NCBI RefSeq assembly: GCF_963259705.1
Contig: NC_081847.1
Coordinates: forward strand, 70,949,754 to 71,013,753
Length of the DNA stretch: 64,000 nucleotides
Direction of reading: 5' to 3'
Source: Myotis daubentonii
Taxonomy: Eukaryota; Chordata; Mammalia; Chiroptera; Vespertilionidae
Positions 45,081 through 54,979 of this stretch are shown piece after piece. Both the position numbers and the translations under genes were made by a program. The notes beneath the pieces were generated by a model. The model was not told where the DNA came from and searched no databases. It saw nothing but the letters and a program-made list of their open reading frames with translations. The number at the start of each line of letters is the position of its first letter. The stretch's first letter is position 1.

Positions 45081-46109
45081 TTCCACCACCTTACCTCTCC
45101 TTACATCCCACTAGTTGGGTACAGTCCAGATGTGTACTTTTACATCAACTTCCTCATCAACTCCACGAAACAGGAGAGACAAGATTATCCTCACTTAACA
45201 TATGAAAAAACTAAAGCTAAGAAAAGTTAGATAATGTGCCTAAGAATCCAGTAGTACTTTCTTCATCCCTTATCATCTATCCCCTTGAGAATAAAATGTC
45301 AAGTTATTCATCCTCCTCATGGACATTTGATGTAAGAGTCACTAAATGAATGCTGCCAAAGCAAGAGTTTTGTATTTTCCCAAAGGAAGAGAGTAATAAC
45401 CCATGGAATGTCCTCAGTTGCTCAAATGTCAGCTGCCTGCCTGGCATAACACAGATCAGCTGCTAGCACGGCAGCTTGCAGCAGTTCCCAGAGCCAGTGC
45501 CGCTTCTTGGCTCCAAAAGAAAGGAATGAGCCGTGGGTGCTTCTGCCCTGAAAAGAGAATGTCTATCTCCTAAATCTACTTCAGTCAAGGCCGTGTGGCC
45601 CAAGGCTTTTTATCGTTGACAGGAATCTTAGATCAGTGTGCCTCTAGAGCAGAGGCAAGCTTGTAAAGCTGTAGAACAGACTGTAAGCGTGAAGCCAAAA
45701 GTGGGGAACTGAAGCGCCTGGATCCTCTCAAGCTGACAGGTAAGCTAATGGCTCTGCTTGGCAGAGAAGCAGCCCCAGAGCTGGGCACAAATGCCATGAG
45801 CCTGGTGTGAGATGCTGCTCCCGGGATCTTCTGGCAGCGGAACAATGGCCAAGTGGCAACTGGGGGAAGAAGCTGTTTACTTAAGTTCAAACTATTTCCA
45901 GCACCAGCAATCTGCACATATTTGGATGACAAATCTCTGAGCTTCAAGTGAGCAGTTCTTTGCTCCTGGACACTCACCGAACACATCGCCTCCCCACACC
46001 ACCCCCAGACCCACTCCCTAACACTTGTTGCCCTCAGGGTGTTTAATTTAAGTTGATGAATTTTAAAAGATCATAAAAAGAAACGACATTTTAAGAGGAA
46101 CTAACTTTT
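45081..46109. other. PKIG intron, nothing firm recognised
   Basis: A possible second MIR-like fragment is at about 45120-45270. The rest is unassigned. A 117-codon minus-strand frame at 45633-45986 has no recognisable features. Confidence 0.4.
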
Positions 46110-46316
46110 GTTTTTAAATCCTCACTCAAGGATATGTTTTTATTAATTAGAGAGAGAGGAAGGGAGAGAGAGTGGGAAACACCAATGTGAGAGAAACATC
46201 AATTGGTTGCCTCCCGTATCCACCCTGAGTGGGGGGTCAAACCCGAAACACCTAGGTATGTGCCATGACCAGGAATCGAACCCACAACCTTTCCAACCAA
46301 GCTATCTGGCCAGGGC
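46110..46316 (-). mobile_element. Ves SINE, antisense
   Basis: The minus strand runs from GCCCTGGCCAGATAGCTTGG to an ATCCTTGAGTGAGGATTTAA tail. Flanks AACTAACTTT and AACTGACTTT suggest a diverged target duplication. Confidence 0.85.
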
Positions 46317-46706
46317 AAGAACAACTGACTTTAATTCATTTGTCTATAAGTTTAAACTACATAGTATCATTTTTTTAAAGGCGTGAATCAGATATTAAAT
46401 TCTAATACATGTGTATTCTATAAAAAAAAAAATACAACTGAAATGCAAAAAGCACCTGAATGAGGTCTCTATTTTAACATGTAGTACACTGTTGGTATGA
46501 CACTGAGCCCTGCTCAAGACTTACAAAGAGAATGTTTCTTATGACACGGTTTACATAGGATGATAAAAAGGTCTAAGAGCAGATCCACAAACAATATATA
46601 ATTGCATACACATTCCAAACAAATAAAAGATGTCTTATTACCGACCAATTCTGGGGCAGAAGCCGTTGTAGTGTTCCATGATCAGCAATGCCCCCCGCGC
46701 CTCCCT

Positions 46707-46725
46707 CCCCCCCCCCCCCCCCCCC
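46707..46725 (+). repeat. Poly(C) tract
   Basis: Nineteen consecutive Cs within a C-rich segment. Glycine-rich reverse frames here are artefacts. Confidence 0.9.
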
Positions 46726-47319
46726 GACTGCATTCCCAACAGGAGAGAGAGGTTTGCCTGTAAGGAAAAGATGTGCAGAGCCTTCTGCACAGTTGTAACT
46801 CGAAGAAGGTGTTACATATACCTTTGCCAACAAATGTGTTTGGAAAAAACAGCCTATCTCTAAAAGCTGCCTTGTTTTTACAGCAAAAGCAATGCTGATC
46901 AGCCATCTCCTCGGAGCCAGGCATTAATTCCAAAGGGGAAAACTGACTGTTAATCATCACGTACTATATTGGCTAAATTGTTGGCGGCTTTCAGTCCTGT
47001 CACACAACGCAGACAGGTACCAGCATAGAGAAAAAGGGCAGTAAGTGAGAAGAAAGGTTTACAGTGTGAAGGGTGATGCTGGACGGTTAATTTAGGAAGA
47101 GGGAACAGAAGGGACTAACTTGTTTCTTTCCCCTCTGCTAAGGAAGCCTATCAGACAAACAAAAGGTCTCTAAGATAAGCTTTCAGTAAGGGCACTTTCA
47201 GGAGGAAAGTGCTAGTGAGGGTAAAGAAAGGAAACATGTCTATACACAGTGGAAATGTAAATTATTTTAGAAAAATTTTGCAGGTCAACTTGTCAATGCT
47301 ATATTAACCATAGTTTTGG

Positions 47320-47541
47320 TTTTTACATTTTTTTAAATTGATTTCAGAGAGAGGAAGGGAGAGGAAGAGATAGAAACATCACTGATGAGAAAGAATCATT
47401 GATCGGCTGCCTCCTGCACCCCCCCAAACCGCCTTACTGGGGATGGAGCCTGCAAACTGGGCATGTGCCCTGAAAGTGAATTGAAGCCTGACTTCTTGGT
47501 TCATAGGTTGACACTCAACCACTGAGCACACAAGCCGGGCA
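47320..47541 (-). mobile_element. Ves SINE, antisense, diverged
   Basis: 'ttaaattgatttcagagaga', 'aatcattgatcggctgcctc' and 'tgacactcaaccactgagca' give the antisense tail-body-head order. It is followed directly by another antisense SINE, and the two share TTAATCATA flanks. Confidence 0.88.
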
Positions 47542-47577
47542 ATTAATCATATATATATATTTTAAGTGTGTGTGTGT

Positions 47578-47798
47578 GTTTAAATATATTTTTATTGATT
47601 TCAGAGAGAAAGGAAGAGGGAGAGAGAGATAGAAACATCAATGATGAGAGAGAATCATTGATCGGCTGCTTCCTGCAAGCTCCCCACTGGGGATTGAGCC
47701 TGCAACCTCGTCAGCACATGCCCTTGACGGGAATCAAACCTGGGACACCTCAGTTTGCAGGCCGACGCTCCATCCACTGAGCCAAACCAGCCAGGGCT
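47578..47798 (-). mobile_element. Ves SINE, antisense
   Basis: The minus strand head is GCCCTGGCTGGTTTGGCTCA, and the tail ends in AATAAAAATATATTT. TTAATCATA occurs on both sides (47543-47551 and 47798-47806), with AT/GT-rich filler on the left. Confidence 0.92.
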
Positions 47799-47807
47799 TA
47801 ATCATAA

Positions 47808-47935
47808 TTTTTTAAAAAATAATTCTTTATTGTTGAAAGTATCACATATGTCCCCTTCCCCCCCCCCCATTAACCCCCTCCAGCCCCCCACCCCACTCTC
47901 ACCCCACCCCGGGCCTCCAGCCTGGTCCTCTAGTC
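47808..47935 (-). mobile_element. 5'-truncated young L1 3' end, antisense
   Basis: Plus strand TTTATTGTTGAAAGTATCAC and 'atatgtccccttcccccccc' are the complement of a bat L1 3'UTR end as remembered (G-rich tract, then AATAAAGAATT). Only about 130 bp are present. Confidence 0.5.
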
Positions 47936-48479
47936 TGCATAAAAATATCTCAAACAAATCAAAACAAAAACCAGAGCTCTTTTCTTTAATAAACCGTAAC
48001 CATGGATTTTCTTTTATGCTACTTTAAGAAAAAGGAATTAAAAAACTAAAAGGATGGTCTTAAAAAAACTTCTAATGCTAACAGGAACCTGCAATCCACA
48101 TTGCTGGTTTGCATTGTTAGATCAGCAAATATTTATAGAGCTATGAAATGATAACAATGTCTGCTACTTGCATTGCATGGGGCTCTTTCCCATAGATTGT
48201 CTCATTTCTTCTGCTATACATTTTCTCTTTGTAAGTGCTTACATTACCAATTCATAAAAAAATAAGTGAAAGGTAAGAAGGGCAAAGTGACTTGCCTAGG
48301 GTCATTTATAGCCTGTAAGTCCTGAAGCCAAAAATCAGAATAAAGACAGACCTATCTTTTCCTAAATTCACAGGGAAAATGTCAGTAATGAGAGAAACAG
48401 GAAGGCTAGGAGATAGCAGCACAGGTAGAAAGTGGAGAGACTATGTTAATATGGCTCTGTTAAAGCATGGTGTGAATGC

Positions 48480-48625
48480 AGATGTACTTAAGGACAAATC
48501 CTGGCTCCATCTCCACTTACTAGCTGTGTGATCTTAGGCAAATCACTTACCCTCTCTGAATTCTGGTATTTCATTTGTAAACTAAAGAAAATAATAGCGT
48601 CCATTGCATTTAAATGCAGGGAGGT
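48480..48625 (+). repeat. MIR SINE remnant
   Basis: 'actagctgtgtgatcttagg', 'caaatcacttaccctctctg' and 'gtaaactaaagaaaataata' follow the MIR core closely. An antisense MIR-like patch lies at about 48160-48320. Confidence 0.8.
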
Positions 48626-49010
48626 AGAAGGAGAAGTGGAGGTGTGCTAATTTCTTCATCTTTTACAGAATTACAAAGTAAGTGGATTAAGATTGCCATT
48701 TCATATGGGGCCATTTCATTCCCATTTCAGCCAATAGATGGACTAAATTTCCCAAAACCCTTCTCCTCAAATCCCTCAAATGATAAGAAATAGTAATGAG
48801 ACGAATAACATAAATATAAATTTCAGAAGAAAGGAAATCCAGTCTTATGATGATGAGAATAGGAATTCTGCTTTAAATGTGCCTTATCAGAGATTTCTTT
48901 GTAATGATAATACCCAGTGTTACCGAGATATGGAAAAATGTAGGTGTTTAAATGGAAAATGCCTTAACATTCCTATAAGGCAATTTGATATTTCATATTG
49001 AAATCTTTTT

Positions 49011-49258
49011 GTTTACTTTTGTTAATCCTCACCTATTTTTTCATTGATTTTTAGAGAGTGGTAGGGAGTGGCAGAGAAAGAGAGAGAAACATTGCTATGA
49101 AAGAGATACATCGATTGGTTGCTTCCCACATGCCCTCCCCCTACCAGGGCTAGGGATTGAGCCTGCAACTGAGTTTAAATGTCCTTGACTGAAATCGAAT
49201 CCAGAACCCTTAGGCCCTCTGGCCAATGCTCCATCCACTGAGCCAAATCAACTAGGGC
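49011..49258 (-). mobile_element. Ves SINE, antisense, older subfamily
   Basis: The minus strand runs from GCCCTAGTTGATTTGGCTCA to a GTTAATCCTCACC-type tail complement. The perfect 16-bp duplication ATATTGAAATCTTTTT lies at 48995-49010 and 49260-49275. Confidence 0.93.
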
Positions 49259-49359
49259 AATATTGAAATCTTTTTAAAAAACATACACACAGTGTGTACA
49301 TGAAAACCCTCTGCTCCATTTTGCTTGAACTTAAAACTGGTCTAAAAAGTAGTTTACTA

Positions 49360-50280
49360 ATTTAAACAAGTGTACACACCCTTCGATCCAGTCCTTTCAC
49401 CTCTAAGAAGTTATCTTAGAGAAATCATTACAGATGGATGCAAAGACTTGACTCAAGGTTGTTCACCTCAGCACTGCTAAGAATAGTGAAAAACTGAAAA
49501 CAATCTTACAAGTCCACAGTTAGGAAGTGGCTAAGAAACTCTGATATATCTATGTTGTAAAGTACCCCGCAAATCACAGAAGGACGCCTCAAGAAGTCGA
49601 ATTAAAGAGTCACATTTATTGCAATCTGGGACTATGAGGGGCCATTCCCAAATCTCATAGCAGCCATTTGGTGGCAAAACCAGACTTATATAGGCAAAAA
49701 TCACAAAGGTATTGATTACATCCCAGGGTTTGGAATGTGGCACCTGGCTTGCAAAAAAAGCAGATTACAGAAGCAGAATTAAGCATGTTAATTACAGTTT
49801 CGGGTCTCAGGGTCACTGAATTGACAGAAATACATTATCTTCTAGAGCCTCTGGGTAACCTGGGTTAAACTTAGGCATGTTATCTAAATTACAGTTCTGG
49901 GTCTCCAGATCACTCATTGTCTAGAGAGCAGGGAGGTAGAAGCAATTTAGAGTAATTGCACTGTCCTGGTCTTAGGACCACTGAGTCAACTGGAACGTAC
50001 CATCTGTGGCCACTAAAACAATTTAGGATAATTGTGCTGTCCTGTTTCTCAGGTACAGAAGAATGTGCTTCGATAACCAGTAAGATCACAATCAATGGGA
50101 TAGTCACAATCAATAAGGCATTCAATCGAATGGGATGACTTATACAATTTAGAAAATCAAAGTAACCTGTCCATTGTTAAACAAAGCAAATAGGTACCAT
50201 ACTTCATCTATAGAATTGAATATTACATAGTCACAATAAGTGATGCTACAGAAGAATATCTAATTGTTAGACATGTGCAG
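49360..50280 (+). mobile_element. Old L1 3'UTR interrupted by an LTR-like insertion
   Basis: 'acccttcgatccagtccttt', 'gaaatcattacagatggatg' and 'agcactgctaagaatagtga' are L1M 3'UTR phrases up to about 49553. 'atagaattgaatattacata' and 'atgctacagaagaatatcta' continue the same consensus from about 50210, which places an insertion between them. Confidence 0.55.
49556..50200 (-). mobile_element. Probable solo LTR, antisense, inside L1
   Basis: On the minus strand the sequence has TG/CA-like ends (TGGTACCTATTTGC and GGGGTACTTTACA), a TATA box in GCCTATATAAGTCTGG (about 49686) and AATAAA in GCAATAAATGTGAC (about 49615). This is an LTR promoter/poly(A) layout. Class is unknown and the target duplication is unclear. 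Short open frames on this strand (such as 49910-50125, with a hydrophobic start) are probably incidental. Confidence 0.5.
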
Positions 50281-50391
50281 AGCAAGGACAATGGGTCAGA
50301 TACAGACACTCACCAGGGCAGAAAGCCCGATGCCTAACAAGGGGCAAACCTGGGAAAACAAGAGCATTGTCCCCAGGTTCCTCCCCTAGCC

Positions 50392-50570
50392 CACTGGTTC
50401 TCAACCTTGGCTGCACATTAGAATCACCTGGGAATCTTTTTAAAATCCTGATTTCTGGGCCTCATCCTCCGGAAATTCTCTCTCTTTGTTACTAATGTTG
50501 TGGCCCCACCCCATAACAAAGAATCAGAATTTCCGTGATTCTAATGTGCAGCCAAGGTTGAGAACCACTG
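50392..50570. mobile_element. MER5A-type nonautonomous hAT-Charlie element
   Basis: The ends ACTGGTTCTCAACCTTGGCT and AGCCAAGGTTGAGAACCACTG flank a 179-bp body with 'gcacattagaatcacctggg'. Flanking CCCTAGCC and CCCTAGCT (7 of 8) are the hAT duplication. It is an ancient mammalian family. Confidence 0.88.
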
Positions 50571-50579
50571 CCCTAGCTA

Positions 50580-51420
50580 GTCATACAGTTTAGACCCCCT
50601 GACCTTCTCCTCCCTAAAGATAACAACTGGGCCTCGGGTATATGTCAGGCTCAGAAAAGCAGCAAAATCAGACAAGTGACACAGTGGCTACCTCAGGACC
50701 AGCTACATTGACTAATGACCCCACATGCCCTGGCACCAACCAATCAGTGGAGACCACGACCCTGAAAGAGAAATAAATATGCTCAGGACAAAGGAGCCAG
50801 TGACCATCTCCCTCCAGGGAGCACACCCCTGCCATTCCCTTCCCCTCTCCCTTCCCCAGGCACGTATCCCCTAACCTCTAAGTCCCCATGAGACTTGCAA
50901 CCAGGGGAGCAATGGGCAGTGGCAGCTCCTCCCAGGCTCACCCCCTGAACCTGTCTCCAAGGCCCCCTTTTCTCTGACTTCTCAGTGAGCCAAAGCAGCC
51001 CCGCCTAGACTTTCCTGCTGCTTCTCCTATGCCAGTGATGGCGAACCTAATGATGGCGAATCATTATTTTGGTTGATTTTTCTTTGTTAAATGGCATTTA
51101 AATATATAAAATAAATATCAAAAATATAAGTCTTTGTTTTACTATGGTTGCAAATATCAAAAAATTTCTATATGTGACATGGCACTAGAGTTAAGTTAGG
51201 GTTTTTCAAAATGCTGACACGCTGAGCTCAAAACGTTCGCCATCACTGTCCTATGCCCTTGTTTCACTGTCCTGAGTATATTTTTGCTGCCATCATGGAC
51301 CCAGTACCCTTTGGCTCAGTGCTGCATAGCCCTTCCCTTTGGATATCCCCATCCCCCATGCCCTTTTCCTTAAATAAATTCAAGTTTTCTTTACCCTCTG
51401 AGATGGCTGTTTAGCCTACC
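50580..51420 (+). mobile_element. Possible ERV1-type LTR split by a hAT element
   Basis: 'ggcaccaaccaatcagtgga', 'gagaaataaatatgctcagg' and 'ccttaaataaattcaagttt' followed by 'accctctgagatggct' have the flavour of a class I LTR (CCAAT-like box, AATAAA). No termini or duplication could be fixed. The element at 51033 interrupts it. Confidence 0.35.
51033..51248 (+). mobile_element. Nonautonomous hAT element (216 bp), second family
   Basis: The ends CAGTGATGGCGAACCTAATG and ACGTTCGCCATCACTG-type complement flank an AT-rich body. The 8-bp duplication TCCTATGC at 51025-51032 and 51249-51256 is perfect. There is no coding capacity. Confidence 0.9.
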
Positions 51421-52085
51421 TGCGCAGTCCTGACTTTAACCTTTTACTAATGACATGAAAAAAAGTCTCATTTTCATGTTAAGATGTATACAGTAGGGTT
51501 TCATATTTGAAAAAGGAAAAACAGCATTTTGCATAAAAAAGACGACAAACTATTAGGAACACTGAAGATAATTTTATTTTCTTTCAGTCTACTGGTATTT
51601 TAAATTTTTCTAAAAAGCATTATTTTTATAATAAAAACATAGTATTACTTCCATAAAAAGAAAAAGACCAAAAGCTATTTTTAAGTTCCTTTGGATGATA
51701 TATACCAAGTGCCAAAAATATGTATACACACTGACTTATAAGTGAGAGAGATATTTATAGCAGTGATTTATAACAGTGAAAAAATGGAAACATTCAAAAT
51801 ATCAAACACATTGTCTGGCCATTGAAAACAGTGGAGAGGGACATGACCCACACTCTGCCCTCTAAGCATAGTCTCCAGGGCCCTGCACCTGCCCTCTACT
51901 CCCAAGGTCTGGCCCAGGAGGTGTGTTGCCAGCTTGTGCCTGACACAGGGAGTGGGCACTGGGACCTTTCCCACTGTCGAAGGCACACCTGAAAGTGGGA
52001 GGAAATGAAGTCCCTAAGCTCTGTTCAGGCACCGCAACCATATTCAAGCTACCTGATGACAGCAATGATCAGGAAAAGCATAATA
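51421..52085. other. PKIG intron, AT-rich, no gene
   Basis: 51430-51800 is probably old L1 3'UTR ('aagatgtatacagtagggtt', 'ttataagtgagagagatatt'). 51800-52085 is unassigned. Confidence 0.4.
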
Positions 52086-52513
52086 CTAGAGGCCTGGTGC
52101 ACAAAAATTTGTGCACTCGGGGGGTGTCCCTCAGCCCAGCCTGTGCACCCTCAGGGGATGTCCATCTGCTGGCTTAGGCCCGCTCCCCGGGGGATCGGGC
52201 CTAAGCTGGCAGTCAGACATCCCTCTGGCAGCCTGGGAGCCCTTGGGGGATGTCCACTTGCCAGTGGGGAGCAGGCCTAAGCTGCAGTCGGACATCCTTA
52301 GTGCTGCTGAGGAGGCGGGAGAGGCTCCCACCACCATCACTGTACTGGCAGCCGTCAGCCTGGCTTGTGGCTGAGCAGAGCTCCCCCTGTGGGAGCACAC
52401 TGACCACCAGGGGGCAGCTCCTGAATTGAGCGTCTGCCCCCTGGTGGTCAGTGTGTGTCATAGTGACTAGGCTGTTAGGGTCAATTTGCGTATTACCCTT
52501 TTATTATATAGGA
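52086..52513 (-). mobile_element. HeliBat-type Helitron 1 of a four-element tandem array
   Basis: Plus strand: CTAGAGGCCTGGTGCACAAA (complement of the 3' end with its hairpin) at the left, and TTTTATTATATAGGA (complement of 5' TCCTATATAATAAAA) at the right. The interior includes GCCCCCTGGTGGTCAGTGTG and its inverted partner. No Rep/helicase. Confidence 0.9.
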
Positions 52514-52517
52514 TATT

Positions 52518-53019
52518 ATATAGAGGCCTGGTGCATGGGTGGGGCCAGCTGGTTTGCCCTGAAGGGTGTCCTGGATCAAGGTGGGAGTCCCGCTGGGGTT
52601 CCTGGCCAGCCTGGGTGAGTGGCTGATGGCTGTTTGCAGGCTGGCCAAGCCCCCCAGCCCGGACCCTCACCCCATGGGGGTGTGGCCAGCCTGGGTGAGG
52701 GGCTGATGGCTGTTTTCAGGCTGGCCACACCCCCCGCCAACCCAAGCTCCCAGCCTCTCCTTTTTCTCCTGGGATTTATTTATCTTCTATAATTGAAACT
52801 TTGCAGCCTTGAGCAGAACCAAGGGCCAGCAAGGGCAGGCAGGAAGCTTGGCTTCCTCTATCGCCCAGGGCAACCCAAGCCTCCTGCTCACTCCAGCTCC
52901 CCGGCCTCAGCCATCTTAGTTGGGTTAATTTGCATACTCGCTCCTGATTGACTGGTGGGTGTGGCTTGAGCATAGTGGGGAGATGGTTAATTTGCATGTT
53001 TCTCTTTTATTATATAGGA
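52518..53019 (-). mobile_element. HeliBat-type Helitron 2 of the tandem array
   Basis: It has a left end TAGAGGCCTGGTGCATGGG and a right end TTTTATTATATAGGA. The interior, with 'ggtttgccctgaagggtgtc' and two copies of a 'gctgatggctgttt..caggctggcc' unit, differs from element 1 but resembles element 4. Confidence 0.9.
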
Positions 53020-53989
53020 CTAGAGGCCTGGTGCACAAAAATTGGTGCACTCGGGGGGGAGAGGGGTCCCTCAGCCCGGCCTGTGCCCTCTCGCAGTCTG
53101 GGACCCCTTGGGAGATAACGACCTGCTGGCTTAGGCCTGCTCCAGGGTGGCAGAGGGCAGGCCCAATCCCTAGGTGTAGCCCCTGGTCGAGCTCAGAGCA
53201 GGGCCAATTGGGGAGTTGGGGCGCCGCCCCCTGTCATGCACAGAGCAGGGCGGATCGGGAGGTTGCGATGCCACCCTCAGTCACGCTCAGGGTAGGGCCG
53301 ATTGGGGGGTTGGGGCACCGCCCCCTGTCACACTCAAGGCAGGGTCGATGGGGAGGTTGCGGCGCCACCCCCTGTCACTCACAGAGCAGGGCCCATCAGG
53401 GGGTTGGGGCACTGCCCCCTGTCACGCGCAGAGCAGGGCCCATCAGGGGGGTTGGGGCTCCGTACCCTGTCACGCACAGAGCAGGGCCCATCAAGGGGTT
53501 GGGGAGCTCCCCCCTGTCACTCACAGAGTAGGGCCGATAGGGGAGTTGGGGCACCGCCCCCTGTCACACACAGAGCAGGGCGGATCAGGGGGTTGGGGCG
53601 CCGCCACTGTCACACTCAGGGCAGGGCCGATGGGGAGGTTATGGCTCTACCCCATCATACACAGAGCAGGGCCGATCAGGGGGTTGGCGCGCTGCCCCCT
53701 GTCACACACAGAGCAGGGCCGATCAGGAGGTTTAGGCTCCACACCCTGTCCCACACAGAGCCGCAGGGCGATCAGGGGGTTGGGGAGCTCCCCCTATCAG
53801 GCACAGAGCAGGGCTGATCAGGGGGTTGGGGCACCTTTCCCTGTCACGAACAGAGCAGGGCAGATAGGGAGGTTGTGGCCCCGCCCCCTGTCACACACAG
53901 AGTCACAGGGTGATCAGGGGGTTTGGGCGCTGCCCCCTGTCACGCTGATCCCGGTGCCGGGAGGCATATTATCCTTTTACTATATAGAA
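53020..53989 (-). mobile_element. HeliBat-type Helitron 3 of the tandem array, with minisatellite
   Basis: CTAGAGGCCTGGTGCACAAA directly abuts the TAGGA end of element 2, so on the minus strand CTAG is followed immediately by TCC. The right end CTTTTACTATATAGAA is a mutated 5' terminus. Most of the interior is a 47-bp tandem repeat (53194-53944). Confidence 0.9.
53194..53944 (+). repeat. 47-bp minisatellite, about 16 copies, inside Helitron
   Basis: Units start CAGAGCAGGGC(C/G)GAT and continue with 'caggggg' 'ttggggcgccgccccctgtca' (split here), ending before the next CAGAGCAGG. Sixteen units were counted by eye, most exactly 47 bp. Because 47 is not a multiple of three and the unit lacks stops in several frames, it yields overlapping 171-258-codon open frames that are artefacts. 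Confidence 0.9.
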
Positions 53990-54554
53990 TAGAGGCCTGG
54001 TGCACGGGTTGGGGCCGGCTGGTTTGCCCTGAAGGGTGTCCTGGATCAGGGTGGGGGTCCCCACTGGGGTGCCTGGCCAGTCTGGGTGAGGGGCTGAGGG
54101 CTGTTTTCAGGCTGGGGGTGACTGAAGCTCCCAACCGTTCCTTTTTTTCTTTTTTTTTAATTCTGGGCCAGCTTTAGCTTTGAGGCTTGGCTCCAGCTCT
54201 TAGGCCTCTGCAGCTGAAAGCAGGTTTCTGGCCTTTGTTTACCTTCTGTATTTGAAACAATGTTGCGATCCTGCTGGCTGAAGCCCCACGGACTAAAGCA
54301 GGTTTCTGGGGTTTTGTTTAGCTTCTATATTTGTAACATAGTTGCTTAGAGTTGCAGCTCAGAGGCCTGCAGCGGCAGGCAGGGAACGTTGGAGTCCTCT
54401 GTCACTGAAGCAAGCAAGCCTTATGTTCACTTTAAGCTGCCTGGCTGCCGGCCGCCATCTTGGCTGGTCGTTAATTTGCATATTGCCCTGATTAGCCAAT
54501 GGGAAGGGTAGTGGTCGTACGCTAATTACCATGTTTCTCTTTTATTAGATAGGA
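53990..54554 (-). mobile_element. HeliBat-type Helitron 4 of the tandem array
   Basis: The left end TAGAGGCCTGGTGCACGGG and right end TTTTATTAGATAGGA (one change) bound it. The interior shares 'ggtttgccctgaagggtgtc' with element 2, then a poly(T)/gene-desert-like part and 'gccgccatcttggctggtcg' near the 5' side. Confidence 0.9.
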
Positions 54555-54555
54555 T

Positions 54556-54979
54556 GTGGGGAAGCGTAAGACTTGGTTGGAAAGCTTGTAAGGAGGACAT
54601 TCTGAGAAAAGGGAAGTGTGTGGAAGGCCACCTGCCCTGTTTATCAGAATTCCGACTTAGGAGAGACTTAGGGGGGTGTCGAAGGCGGCGCCCCTAATTA
54701 TTCCTTGACCATTCCAAACAAGCCTGTGCATGTGCAGACCCCCGGATGTTTACTGGAATCCTCATGCTTAATCCCTGGATGCCCTTGCCTAGAGGACAGT
54801 GTAAACACGTGTGTCCTCCCAAGATGACTCACCCTACTGATTGTATCTAAAAGATAAACTTTATCTCAAACTGCTGCTACAATAAAAGGCTAACCACACA
54901 GGCAGTTCTCTTTCACAGTGAAACTGTGTCAGAGTAATCTGTTCATGCATTGTTCAGGGGCTGCTGGTCAGCCCTGGCA
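54556..54979 (+). mobile_element. Probable solo LTR (class II ERV-like)
   Basis: It begins TGTGGGGAAGCGTAAGACTTGG next to the Helitron end and contains AATAAAAGGC at about 54883, about 35 nt before a CACAGTGAAACTGTG palindrome. It finishes near CAGCCCTGGCA. This layout fits an LTR, but the target duplication could not be confirmed. Confidence 0.45.

Noticed and set aside
49910..50125. 71-codon minus-strand frame with hydrophobic, signal-like start
   Set aside because: It sits in the U3-like part of a probable LTR; no known family, and short hydrophobic starts arise readily in AT-rich DNA.
53194..53944. Regularly spaced repeats resembling a CRISPR array
   Set aside because: The units are contiguous and diverged with no unique spacers, in a mammalian Helitron; this is a minisatellite.
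53216..53992. 258-codon open frame rich in Arg, Ser, Gly and Cys repeats
   Set aside because: It lies within the 47-bp minisatellite of a Helitron; the open frame comes from a stop-poor repeat unit and exists in more than one frame.
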